Positions 18,175 to 27,044 of a stretch of 64,000 nt of DNA are shown here, piece by piece. This DNA is from Roseiarcus sp963805295 (GTDB lineage Bacteria; Pseudomonadota; Alphaproteobacteria; Rhizobiales; Beijerinckiaceae), in assembly GCA_963805295.1 (NCBI GenBank), contig CAWDTW010000058.1:62001-126000 (forward strand), given 5' to 3'. The notes below the pieces were generated by a model. The model did not search any database. It was not told the origin of the DNA and saw only the letters and a program-made list of their open reading frames with translations. Within the stretch, counting starts at the first letter, position 1. Each line of letters opens with the position of its first letter. Made by a program: the position numbers and the translations under genes.

Positions 18175-19280
18175 GTTCTCCGCGGAAGCCACTGCCGGCC
18201 TGGGCCGACGTCGCGCTGATCCCGCTCATCAACGTGGTCGCCGCCTTCATCATTTCAGGGTTCGTCGTGTTGGCGATCGGCGAGAATCCGCTCGAGGCGG
18301 TGCAGATTCTCATCGCCGGCGCGCTCGGCGACCTCGAAGGGATTGGCTTCACGCTCTATTACGCGACGAGCTTCATTTTCACCGGGCTCGCGGTCGCGAT
18401 TTGCTTCCACGCCGGCCTGTTCAACATCGGCGTCGAGGGGCAGGCCTATATCGCGGGCTTGGGCGCGGCGCTGGCGGCGCTCCATCTCGGCTTCCTGCCG
18501 GGCTACTCCCTCGTCATCGCCGCAATCATTGCCGCCGCCCTGTTCGGCGCTGCTTTCGCAGCCATTCCAGGCTATCTCCAAGCCTACCGCGACAGCCACA
18601 TCGTCATCACAACGATCATGTTCAATTACATCGCCTCGGCCTTGATGGGCTATTTGCTGGTCGACGTTCTGCGCGTTCCCGGACAAATGAACGCCGAAAC
18701 GCCCGGATTCTCAAAGTACGCCGCCGTGCCGCAATTCCACGAGTTGCTCGCGCCACTCGGCGTCCAGTGGCCGGTGACGCCGTTCAACCTCTCCTTCCTG
18801 TTGGCGTTGGCCGCCGCGCTCGCCGTGTGGCTGCTGATCTGGCGCACGAGGCTCGGGTATGAGATCCGCACCGTCGGCGCTAATGCGACCGCCGCCATCT
18901 ATGGCGGAATTTCACCGGCGCGCGTCACGATCGTCACGACTTTGCTCTCCGGCGCGCTGGCGGGCGGCATGGCGGTCAACGTGATCCTGGGCCAGGAGCA
19001 CCGGCTCATTCTCGAATTTACGGGCGGCTTCGGCTTCGTCGGCATTGCGGTTGCGCTGATGGGGCGCGCCCATCCGGTGGGCATCATTCTCGCCGCGATC
19101 CTGTTCGGCGTCCTCTATCAGGGCGGCGACGAACTCGCCTTCGACAAGCCGAAGATCAGCCGTGACATGATCGTCGTCATTCAGGGCCTCGTGGTGCTGT
19201 TCGCCGGTGCGCTCGAGCACATGTTCCGGCGGCCTGTCGCAGTGCTGTTGGCGCGTCGCACGACCCAACCGCCGATCTGA
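18171..19280 (+). CDS. Nucleoside ABC transporter permease 1
   Basis: 369 residues of mostly hydrophobic sequence with about eight to ten predicted membrane spans. It has the BPD_transp_2 family features FNIGVEGQAYIAGLGAALAA and GFGFVGIAVALMGRAHPVGI. ATG 18171 overlaps the stop of the ATPase gene (ATGA), which indicates translational coupling. With permease 2 it forms the channel of the BMP-type importer. Confidence 0.9.
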   Translation: MSSPRKPLPAWADVALIPLINVVAAFIISGFVVLAIGENPLEAVQILIAGALGDLEGIGFTLYYATSFIFTGLAVAICFHAGLFNIGVEGQAYIAGLGAALAALHLGFLPGYSLVIAAIIAAALFGAAFAAIPGYLQAYRDSHIVITTIMFNYIASALMGYLLVDVLRVPGQMNAETPGFSKYAAVPQFHELLAPLGVQWPVTPFNLSFLLALAAALAVWLLIWRTRLGYEIRTVGANATAAIYGGISPARVTIVTTLLSGALAGGMAVNVILGQEHRLILEFTGGFGFVGIAVALMGRAHPVGIILAAILFGVLYQGGDELAFDKPKISRDMIVVIQGLVVLFAGALEHMFRRPVAVLLARRTTQPPI

Positions 19281-19285
19281 GGGCC

Positions 19286-20263
19286 GTGCGGATGGAGTTG
19301 TTCGACACTTTCATCCAGATCTTCGGCTCCGGCATCAGGCTCGGAGTGCCGCTGATCCTTGCGTGTCTGGCGGGCCTGTGGTCCGAGCGCTCTGGCGTCG
19401 TCGACATTGGCCTCGAAGGCAAGATGCTCACCGGCGCCTTCGCAGGCGCGGTGTTCGCGACCTTAACCGGAAGCGCCTGGATAGGGCTGCTGGCCGGCGT
19501 GACCGCAAGCGTCGTCGCCTCGCTCGTTCATGGCTACGCCTCGATCGATCAGCGCGCCAATCAGATCGTTTCGGGCACCGCGATCAACATGGTCGCCGAC
19601 GGCCTGACCGCGCTGATCGGCAACGCGATCTGGTCGCAAGGCGGGCGCACCCCGCAATTGCCGGACACGGCGCTGTTCAACACCATCACCCTTCCCTTCG
19701 CCGAGAGCTTCGGCGCCGTGCCAATCGTAGGTTCGATCTACCGTCACCTGATCTCCGGCCACGACATCGTCACGTACGCCGCTTTTGCGTTGGTGCCGCT
19801 GACTTATTGGGCGCTATACAGCACGCGTTTCGGTCTGCGCCTACGCGCGGTCGGCGAGAATCCGGCAGCCGTCGATACGGCGGGCATTTCGGTGCGCGGA
19901 TTGCGCTACAGCGCGGCCGTCATCTGCGGCGTGCTGGTAGGGCTTTCCGGCGTCTATCTCGCGCTCGCACAGGCCGCCTTTTTCCAGCCCCACATGAGCG
20001 CCGGCAAGGGCTTCATCGCGCTCGCGGCGCTCGTCTTCGCCAAATGGCGGCCGTGGCCCGCGCTGGCCACCTGCCTCCTGTTCGGTTTTCTCGACGCTGT
20101 CGCGATCCGGCTGCAGGGCGTCGAACTGCCCGTCGTCGGCCCCGTCCCGGTGCAGGCGATCGAGGCGCTGCCCTATGTTCTGACCGTCGTGCTGCTCGCC
20201 GGATTCATCGGCAAGGCGATCCCGCCGAAGGCCTCGGGGATTCCCTATGTCAAGGAGCGCTGA
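19286..20263 (+). CDS. Nucleoside ABC transporter permease 2
   Basis: 325 residues, all-helical membrane protein of the same permease family: SGVVDIGLEGKMLTGAFAGA near the start and AAFFQPHMSAGKGFIALAAL in the second half, both typical of the shorter partner in BMP-type systems. GTG 19286 and ATG 19292 are both possible starts. Its end overlaps cdd by 17 bases, tying transport to catabolism. Confidence 0.9.
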   Translation: MRMELFDTFIQIFGSGIRLGVPLILACLAGLWSERSGVVDIGLEGKMLTGAFAGAVFATLTGSAWIGLLAGVTASVVASLVHGYASIDQRANQIVSGTAINMVADGLTALIGNAIWSQGGRTPQLPDTALFNTITLPFAESFGAVPIVGSIYRHLISGHDIVTYAAFALVPLTYWALYSTRFGLRLRAVGENPAAVDTAGISVRGLRYSAAVICGVLVGLSGVYLALAQAAFFQPHMSAGKGFIALAALVFAKWRPWPALATCLLFGFLDAVAIRLQGVELPVVGPVPVQAIEALPYVLTVVLLAGFIGKAIPPKASGIPYVKER

Positions 20264-20660
20264 CCCGCTCGCCGAACTCTTCGCCGCGGCCAAGGCCGCG
20301 CAAGCGAACGCCTATGCGCCCTACTCGCGGTTCAAGGTCGGCGCCGCGCTGCGCACGCCGGGCGGCGCGATCTATTCGGGCGGCAACGTCGAGAACGCGG
20401 CCTATCCCGAAGGCGTCTGCGCCGAGACGAGCGCGATTTCCGCCATGGCGCGGGCGGGCGAGCGCCGCATCGCCGAAATCTGCGTCGTCGGCGACGGCGA
20501 GGCGCTCTGCACCCCTTGCGGCGGCTGCCGCCAGCGCATCCGCGAATTCGCCGATGCCGCGACCACCGTCCACGTCGCCGGCCCCGAAGGCGTGCGCGCG
20601 ACGTTCCGGCTCAGCGCGCTCCTGCCCGAATCCTTCGGCCCCGGCCATTTGCCCGCCTGA
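20247..20660 (+). CDS. cdd: Cytidine deaminase
   Basis: 137 residues of the small tetrameric type. It has the zinc and catalytic motifs CAETSAI (C-A-E) and PCGGCRQ (PCxxC), plus YSRFKVGAAL near the start. It deaminates cytidine and deoxycytidine to uridine forms, feeding the phosphorylases downstream. It starts inside the end of the permease gene. Confidence 0.95.
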   Translation: MSRSADPLAELFAAAKAAQANAYAPYSRFKVGAALRTPGGAIYSGGNVENAAYPEGVCAETSAISAMARAGERRIAEICVVGDGEALCTPCGGCRQRIREFADAATTVHVAGPEGVRATFRLSALLPESFGPGHLPA

Positions 20661-20688
20661 CCCTTCGCAACCGCACGAGGAGCGACCG

Positions 20689-21510
20689 ATGCAGCACAAC
20701 GTGGACGCGGCGATCGCGGCGCTGAGAACCCGTGGGCTCGACGTCCTGCCGCGGCTCGCGATCGTCCTCGGCTCCGGCCTCGGACCGTTCGCCGACGAGG
20801 CGAGCGAAGCGAACGCAATCTCCTATACGGATATCCCCGGCTTTCCCGCGACGAGCGTCGAAGGCCATGCCGGGCGCCTCGTCGTCGGGGCGATCGAGGG
20901 GCGGCAGGTCGCGCTCTTTCAGGGCCGCAGCCATTATTACGAGCGCGGCGACGCCAACGCGATGCGGGTCGCGATCGAGACTTTTCGCCGCCTCGGCGGC
21001 GAGACGCTTCTGCTGACCAACGCCGCCGGCGGCCTCCGCAAGGAATGGCGCCCGCCGGCCCTCGTGGCCATCACCGACCACATCAACTTCGTCGGTGTCA
21101 ATCCGCTGATCGGCCATTCCGGCGCGGACCGCTTCGTGCCGCTGACCCACGCCTACGACCCGGACCTGCTCGCGCGGCTGCACGAGGCGGCGCGGGCGTG
21201 CGATATCGAATTGCACGAGGGCGTCTACATGTGGTTCTCGGGCCCGAGCTTCGAGACGCCGGCCGAAATCCGCGCCGCGCGCGTGCTCGGGGCCGACCTC
21301 GTCGGCATGTCGACCGTGCCGGAAGTGATTCTCGCGCGTCGCGCTGGTCTGCGCTGCGCCGCCGTCTCGGTCGTCACCAATTATGCCGCCGGCCTCTCGG
21401 GCGGCGATCCGAGCCACGAGGAGACGCAGGAATACGCCCGCCTCGCCGCGGACCGCTTCAAGCGGCTCTTGCGCGGCTTCATCCGCGCGTATGAGGCGAC
21501 GAACGCATGA
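20689..21510 (+). CDS. Purine-nucleoside phosphorylase
   Basis: 273 residues of the trimeric PNP family. Visible motifs are AIVLGSGLGPFADE (phosphate loop), LFQGRSHYYE, LLTNAAGGLRKEW, FVGVNPLIG and VGMSTVPEVILARRAGLRC. The enzyme splits purine nucleosides to base and ribose 1-phosphate. The ATG has a strong ribosome-binding site (CGAGGAGCG). The last bases overlap deoA (ATGA). Confidence 0.94.
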   Translation: MQHNVDAAIAALRTRGLDVLPRLAIVLGSGLGPFADEASEANAISYTDIPGFPATSVEGHAGRLVVGAIEGRQVALFQGRSHYYERGDANAMRVAIETFRRLGGETLLLTNAAGGLRKEWRPPALVAITDHINFVGVNPLIGHSGADRFVPLTHAYDPDLLARLHEAARACDIELHEGVYMWFSGPSFETPAEIRAARVLGADLVGMSTVPEVILARRAGLRCAAVSVVTNYAAGLSGGDPSHEETQEYARLAADRFKRLLRGFIRAYEATNA

Positions 21511-22836
21511 CCCTGCCGCAGGAGATCATCCGCGCCAAGCGCGACGGACGCGAACTGAGCGGGGCCGAGATCGGCGAGTTCATTGCGGGACTGACCAGTG
21601 GCGCCGTGAGCGAGGGGCAGGGCGCCGCCTTCGCCATGGCGGTGTTCTTCCGTGGGATGACGCTCGACGAGCGCGTGGCGCTGACCCGCGCGATGACCCA
21701 GTCTGGGGCGACCATCGACTGGCGGAAGGCGAACCTGCCGGGCCCCATTCTCGACAAGCATTCGACCGGCGGCGTCGGCGACAACGTGTCGGTCATGCTC
21801 GCGCCCATGCTGGCCGCCTGCGGCGCCTATGTGCCGATGATTTCGGGGCGCGGCCTCGGCCACACCGGCGGCACGCTCGACAAGCTCGATTCGATCCCCG
21901 GCTATGTCTCGCAGCCCGACCTCGCGCTGTTCAAACGCGCGGTGAAGGAGGCGGGCTGTGCTATAATCGGTCAGACGGCCGACCTCTCGCCGGCCGACCG
22001 GCGCCTCTACGCCATCCGCGACGTGACCGCGACGGTCGAGTTGGTCGCGCTCATCACCGCCTCGATCCTGTCGAAGAAACTCGCGGCGGGGCTGCAAGGC
22101 CTCGTCATGGACGTGAAGACCGGCTCGGGCGCCTTCATGCAGACGCTGGAGGCCTCACGGGAGCTCGCAACGAGCATCGCCACGGTCGCGAGCGGAGCCG
22201 GCCTCCCGACCGTCTCGCTCATCACCGACATGAACGAGCCGCTCGCCAGCGCCGCCGGCAACGCCGTCGAGATCCGCAACGCCGTCGATTATTTGACGGG
22301 CGCGCGACGCGACCTGCGGCTGCATCACGTGGCGCTCGCGCTCGGGGCCGAGCTGCTCGCCCTCTCGGGCCTCTCCAAGGACGCCGAGGCGGCGCGCGCC
22401 GCGTTGCAGAAGGCGCTCGATTCCGGCGCGGCGGCCGAGCGCTTCGAGCGCATGGTCGCCGCGCTCGGCGGCCCGAAGAATTTTCTGAAGCGCGCTCACG
22501 CCGAATTGCCGCGCGCCCCGGCACTCGTCGAAGCGATGCCCGAGGGCCGCGGCGCCGTCGTCGCCGTCGACGTGCGTGCGGTCGGGCTTGCGGTGGTGGA
22601 ACTGGGCGGAGGCCGCGCGCGCGCCTCCGACTCGATCGATCCGTCGGTCGGCCTCACCGATCTCGCGCCGATCGGCGCCGAAGTGGGGCCGGACGCGCCG
22701 CTCGCCCGCATCCACGCGCGCAGCGCTGAACAGGCGGAAGCCGCAGCCCGCCGGCTGCGCGCCGCCTATCGTCTGGGCGAACTCGGCGCCCGAACGCCCC
22801 GATCCGGTCGTCGCCCGCATCGCCGCGGCGACATGA
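21507..22836 (+). CDS. deoA: Thymidine phosphorylase, read with one frameshift near the end
   Basis: Pyrimidine-nucleoside phosphorylase of about 442 residues. It has the signature KHSTGGVGDNVSVMLAPMLA, GRGLGHTGGTLDKLDSIPGY and VMDVKTGSGAFMQ. As read, the frame runs on into the next gene. An indel at GAACTC (22789-22794), which becomes GAATC or GACTC with one base fewer, restores the ending APERPDPVVARIAAAT and a stop at 22834-22836 that overlaps the next ATG. The apparent 604-residue fusion is therefore an artefact. Confidence 0.9.
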
Positions 22837-23321
22837 GCGTCCTGATCGCGGTTTCCGGCTGGGACGTCTCGGCCTGGCGGGCGCGACTGCAGGAGCTCAT
22901 GCCCGCCCATCCTGTGGCGGCTCTCGGCGAGCCGTTCGACCGCATGGAGGTCCGTTATGCGCTGAGCTGGCGCCATCCGCCGGGCGCACTCGCCGACCTG
23001 CCGAACCTGCAAGCGATCTTCTCGCTCGGCGCCGGCGTCGATCACCTGTTCGCCGATCCCCTTTTGCCCGACCGGCCGATCGTGCGCGTGGTGGATCCGG
23101 ACCTGCGCGACCGGATGAGCGAATGGGTCGTCATGCATGCGTTGATCCACCTGCGCCAGCTCAGGCGCTATGAGCGCCAGCAGCGCGAGTGGGTCTGGGC
23201 GGACGACGACGAGCAGCCGAAGGCCGCAGACGTCCATGTCGGCGTACTGGGCCTCGGCGTGCTCGGCATGGACGCCGCGTTGAAGCTGACGGGCCCGACA
23301 GGAAAGGGGTGGCGACGATGA
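22833..23321 (+). pseudogene. Truncated GhrA-like 2-hydroxyacid dehydrogenase
   Basis: 162 residues matching the start of glyoxylate/hydroxypyruvate reductase A-type enzymes: SVLIAVSGWDVSAWRARLQE, IFSLGAGVDHLFADP, and the beginning of the NAD-binding fold VHVGVLGLGVLGMDAALKL. After this the expected half, with most of the Rossmann fold and the catalytic His, is missing; the frame ends TGPTGKGWRR. The stop lies ten bases from the end of the convergent padR gene. It starts by ATGA overlap with deoA, so it was part of that operon. Confidence 0.8.
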
Positions 23322-23331
23322 GCCTTCACCC

Positions 23332-23899
23332 TCAAATCCGCTCGATCGTCTTGGCCGCCGCGTCGAGCGCGTCGACGATCGCCTGGATCTCGTTCGGGGG
23401 TTGCGGAGCGCGAGCGCAAGCGGAGGCGGGTCGCGGCGCGCAGGTTCATCATCGCGCGGATGACCGAGCCCATGCCGCCGCGTCCGGCGGTCTCCTCGCG
23501 GTCGCCGAACCGCTCGAAGATGGCGTCGACCTGCGTCTTGTTGTCGGCGAGCGCCTTCTCGCCCTCCGGCGTCAGCGTATAGAGCTTGCGGCCTGCCTGG
23601 TCCGTGCTGGCGCTGGCGTAGCCCATCTCCTCGAGCAGGGTCAGCGTCGGATAGACGACGCCGGGGCTCGGGGAATAGTCGCCGCCGACGCGCTCGCCGA
23701 GCTCCTTGATGATCTCGTAGCCGTGCCGCGGCTTTTCGGCGACGAGGGCGAGAATGACGAGCCGAAGCTCGCCGCCGTCGAACATCCGGCCTTCCCGTGC
23801 GCCGAAGCCGCCGCCCCGACCGCGCCAGCCGAACGGCCCGTGGCCGAAGCCGCCATGGCGGCCATAGCGGACGTGTTCGTCGAAATGACGATGGAACAT
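23332..23899 (-). CDS. PadR-family transcriptional regulator, read with one frameshift near the end
   Basis: About 188 residues. A Gly/His/Arg/Phe-rich N-terminal tail (residues 1-38) precedes the PadR winged helix: GELRLVILALVAEKPRHGYE, then DYSPSPGVVYPTLTLLEEMG and RKLYTLTPEGEKAL. The frame shifts in a run of five C at 23396-23400; with four C the ending becomes ATPNEIQAIVDALDAAAKTI followed by a stop. This is the only indel in the window not at GANTC and looks like a homopolymer error. The ligand is unknown. Two palindromes upstream suggest autoregulation. Confidence 0.82.
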
Positions 23900-23923
23900 A
23901 GTTTTACTCCCTGCTACCCTTTA

Positions 23924-23965
23924 AGACATATCCAAGATATGTCTCACACAAAGATATATCTTTGT
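23924..23965. promoter_or_regulatory. Tandem palindromes, probable PadR operator
   Basis: AGACATATC...GATATGTCT (23924-23944) is a near-perfect palindrome, and ACAAAGATATATCTTTGT (23948-23965) is a perfect 18-base palindrome. Both lie 25-66 bases upstream of the padR start. AT-rich palindromes with ATATC/GATAT halves are typical PadR targets. The region is strikingly AT-rich against its surroundings. Confidence 0.7.
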
Positions 23966-24479
23966 AACTGATGTGCAAAGGGGCGTCTACGATTTTTTGC
24001 GGGCCGGCAAGAGATCGCAATTTCAGAAACCACGTCCGGACGCGGTCGAGACGCCGTGAAACGTCCGTGAAGCACGGAAATTCCTTCCTTTTTCTTTTCC
24101 GAATCGCGGACCCTCTTCTCCGTCTCCCCCGTCCAGTGCCGTGCGAAATGCGGCGTCCTCCGCGCCTTGACGCCGTATTTGATCCGGATCACAGCAAGAT
24201 CGCGCGATGCGGTCCGGTTTGAACATGCTGGTCTCCCTAGACGGGTCCATGCCGAAAACCTCCATAACATGAGTTCTGATTTTCGCCAACAATGGCTTTC
24301 CATCTCGTTGAGAAAATGCGGTTTATCATAATCAACTCAACCCATACGCAGTACCGCTCCCAAGGGCGCCGACACAGAATTCGGCGCTTTGCGGTGGCGG
24401 CGAACAGCGGTTTCTGGCAAGGAGGCGCCGGCCTCAAGCCGGAGTGCGGCGGCTCGTTGCAAGGTCAGGGGACGCGGCG
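23966..24479. other. Intergenic region, no gene seen
   Basis: About 510 bases between the padR operator and rfbC. Open frames here have no family resemblance and base use unlike the flanking genes. It presumably holds the rfb promoter, which I could not place. Confidence 0.4.
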
Positions 24480-25034
24480 GTGCAGGTTGAAGACACGGCG
24501 ATACCGGCGGTCAAAATCGTCTCGCCAAAAAAGCACGGCGACGCCCGAGGGTTTTTCTCCGAAGTTTACAACAAGTGTGAGTGGGACAACGCTGGCCTCA
24601 GCTTCGCGTTCGTCCAGGACAACCATTCCCTTTCCGCTGCGGTCGGAACGCTGCGCGGTCTGCACTTTCAGGCCCCGCCTTTCGCCCAGGACAAACTTGT
24701 ACGGGTCGGACGGGGGCGCATTCTCGACGTCGCGGTCGACGTCCGCCGGTCGTCCCCGACCTTCGGGAAATATGTTGCCGTGGAGCTGTCGGCAGAGAAC
24801 TGGCGCCAGATGCTCGTCCCCGTGGGCTTCGCGCACGGCTTCGTCACGCTCGAGCCCGACAGTGAGGTTCTCTACAAGACAACGGCGCTCTATTCGTCGG
24901 CGCATGATCGCGGCGTCGCCTGGGACGATCCCGACATCGGAATCGCTTGGCCACTGCCCGCCGGCGGCCCGACGCTGTCGGACAAGGACCGGCGCTGGCC
25001 GCGGCTCAAGGACGCGCAGGAATTGTTTGAATGA
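24480..25034 (+). CDS. rfbC: dTDP-4-dehydrorhamnose 3,5-epimerase
   Basis: About 184 residues of the RmlC cupin fold: GDARGFFSEVYN, the active-site region DNHSLSAAVGTLRGLHFQAP and MLVPVGFAHGFVTLEPDSEV. It makes dTDP-4-keto-L-rhamnose. I prefer GTG 24480 (VQVEDTAIPAVKI) because RmlC proteins start at this point; a GTG at 24444 would add 12 residues. The stop overlaps rfbD. Confidence 0.93.
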   Translation: MQVEDTAIPAVKIVSPKKHGDARGFFSEVYNKCEWDNAGLSFAFVQDNHSLSAAVGTLRGLHFQAPPFAQDKLVRVGRGRILDVAVDVRRSSPTFGKYVAVELSAENWRQMLVPVGFAHGFVTLEPDSEVLYKTTALYSSAHDRGVAWDDPDIGIAWPLPAGGPTLSDKDRRWPRLKDAQELFE

Positions 25035-25909
25035 TGCGCATCGCCGTCACGGGGGCCAAAGGGCAGGTGGCGACGTCGCTCGTCGAACGGGCGGGCCCGG
25101 AATTCGAGATCGTCACGCTGAGCCGCCCCGCCTTTTCGCTCGAGGACCGCGACGCAATACTCGCCGGGATCGAGGCGGCGCGGCCGGACGCGATCGTCAA
25201 CGCCGCCGCCTACACGGCGGTCGACAGGGCCGAGTCCGAGGAGGATCTCGCCATGCGGGTCAACGGCGAGGGGGCCGGTCACGTGGCGGAAGCCGCTGCG
25301 AGAATCGGCGCGCCCTTTCTGCATCTCTCGACCGATTACGTGTTCGACGGCGCGCTCGATCGTCCCTACCGCGAAGACGACCGGACCGGCCCGACCGGCG
25401 CCTACGGCCGCTCGAAACTCGTCGGCGAAAGGCGCGTCGCCGAGCGTTGTCCCAACAGCGCGATCCTTCGCACCGCCTGGATCTACAGCCCGTTCGGCGC
25501 GAATTTCGTCCGCACTATGCTGCGGCTCAACGAGACCCGCGAGGAGGTTAGGGTCGTCGCCGATCAGCGCGGCAATCCGACCTCGGCGCTCGACATCGCC
25601 GAAGCGCTTCTGGCGATCGCCAAGAGAATCTGCGACGACGCCTCGCCGGCGCTGCGCGGCGTCTTTCATATGACCGGGTCGGGCGAGGCGACTTGGGCGG
25701 ACTTCGCCGAGGCGGTCTTTCAGGAGGCCCACGCGCGCGGGCGACGCGTCACCCGCGTCAAGCGCATCGCCACCGCCGATTACCCGACCCCGGCCCGGCG
25801 CCCGGCCAATTCGCGCCTGGACAACGAAAAGCTGCGCCGCGTCTACGGTCTCGCGCTGCCTGACTGGCGCGTCTCGCTTGCGGCGTGCTGCGCGCGGCTG
25901 ATCCGATGA
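25031..25909 (+). CDS. rfbD: dTDP-4-dehydrorhamnose reductase
   Basis: 292 residues of the RmlD short-chain dehydrogenase family. It has the nucleotide loop VTGAKGQVA, the STDYVFDG motif and the catalytic YGRSK. It carries out the last step to dTDP-L-rhamnose. The start overlaps the rfbC stop by four bases. Confidence 0.94.
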   Translation: MMRIAVTGAKGQVATSLVERAGPEFEIVTLSRPAFSLEDRDAILAGIEAARPDAIVNAAAYTAVDRAESEEDLAMRVNGEGAGHVAEAAARIGAPFLHLSTDYVFDGALDRPYREDDRTGPTGAYGRSKLVGERRVAERCPNSAILRTAWIYSPFGANFVRTMLRLNETREEVRVVADQRGNPTSALDIAEALLAIAKRICDDASPALRGVFHMTGSGEATWADFAEAVFQEAHARGRRVTRVKRIATADYPTPARRPANSRLDNEKLRRVYGLALPDWRVSLAACCARLIR

Positions 25910-25925
25910 CGCGGGAGACCCTTTT

Positions 25926-27041
25926 ATGCGCAACGTGCTTGTGACCGGCGGCGCGGGATTCATCGGGTCTGCGGTGTGCCGCCATCTCGTCGGCGCCGGC
26001 GTCAACGTGCTCAACGTCGACGCTCTCACCTACGCGGGCAATCTCGCGTCCCTATCGTCGATCGACAACGCTCTGAACTACCGCTTCGCCAAAATCGACG
26101 TCTGCGACCGGCGCGCGATCGCGGAGGCGTTCCAGACTTTTCGGCCGGATCACGTCATTCATCTCGCCGCCGAGAGTCACGTCGACCGTTCGATCACCGG
26201 CAGCGACGCCTTCATCCGGACGAACATCATCGGTACGTTCTCGATGCTCGAGGCGGCAAGAGCCTATTGGCTCGGGCTGCCTTCGGAAAAACGCGAGGGG
26301 TTCCGCTTCCTGCATGTGTCGACCGACGAGGTCTATGGCTCGCTCAGCGAGGAGGGCCTGTTCGGCGAGACGACGCCCTACGACCCGAGCTCGCCCTATT
26401 CCGCCTCGAAGGCCGCGTCCGATCACCTCGTTTCGGCCTGGGCGCGTACCTACGGCTTCCCGGCCGTCATCTCGAACTGCTCCAACAATTACGGTCCCTA
26501 TCATTTCCCCGAAAAACTGATCCCGCTCGTCATTCTCAACGCCATTCACCAAAAGCCGCTGCCGGTCTACGGAGGGGGAACGAACGTGCGCGACTGGCTC
26601 TACGTCGAGGACCACGCGCGCGCGCTCGATCTCATCGTGAGCCGCGGCCGAATCGGCGAGAAGTACAATGTCGGCGGCCGCAACGAGCGGCGCAACATCG
26701 ACGTTGTACGCCGCATTTGCGCGATCCTCGACCGCCTGCGCCCGTTGGGCCGCCCATACGAGACGCTCATCACCTTCGTCGTCGACCGGCCCGGACACGA
26801 TCTCCGCTACGCGATCGACGCCTCCAAGCTCGAGCGCGAGCTCAGGTGGCGCGCGCTCGAGACCTTCGACAGCGGCGTCGAGAAGACGATCCGCTGGTAT
26901 CTCGACAACGAATGGTGGTGGCGTCCGCTGCGCGAGAAGATCTACGCAGGCGAGCGCCTCGGCGTGCTCGCAGGGCCCACGGAAGCAACGTCAGCAAACA
27001 CGCCGGCCGGCGGGTCCGCCGCGGCAGCGATCGGGGATTGA
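25926..27041 (+). CDS. rfbB: dTDP-glucose 4,6-dehydratase
   Basis: 371 residues, an extended SDR enzyme. Motifs are VTGGAGFIGSAVC, HLAAESHVDRSI, HVSTDEVYGSL and the catalytic YSASKAASD. It converts dTDP-glucose to the 4-keto-6-deoxy sugar. A low-complexity tail of about 20 residues (after about residue 350) extends beyond the usual end. Confidence 0.95.
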   Translation: MRNVLVTGGAGFIGSAVCRHLVGAGVNVLNVDALTYAGNLASLSSIDNALNYRFAKIDVCDRRAIAEAFQTFRPDHVIHLAAESHVDRSITGSDAFIRTNIIGTFSMLEAARAYWLGLPSEKREGFRFLHVSTDEVYGSLSEEGLFGETTPYDPSSPYSASKAASDHLVSAWARTYGFPAVISNCSNNYGPYHFPEKLIPLVILNAIHQKPLPVYGGGTNVRDWLYVEDHARALDLIVSRGRIGEKYNVGGRNERRNIDVVRRICAILDRLRPLGRPYETLITFVVDRPGHDLRYAIDASKLERELRWRALETFDSGVEKTIRWYLDNEWWWRPLREKIYAGERLGVLAGPTEATSANTPAGGSAAAAIGD

Positions 27042-27044
27042 GCG

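Noticed and set aside
21507..23321. A 604-residue fusion of thymidine phosphorylase and a hydroxyacid dehydrogenase
   Set aside because: One base at a GANTC-like site restores the normal deoA end, with its stop overlapping the next ATG. Fusion is an artefact.
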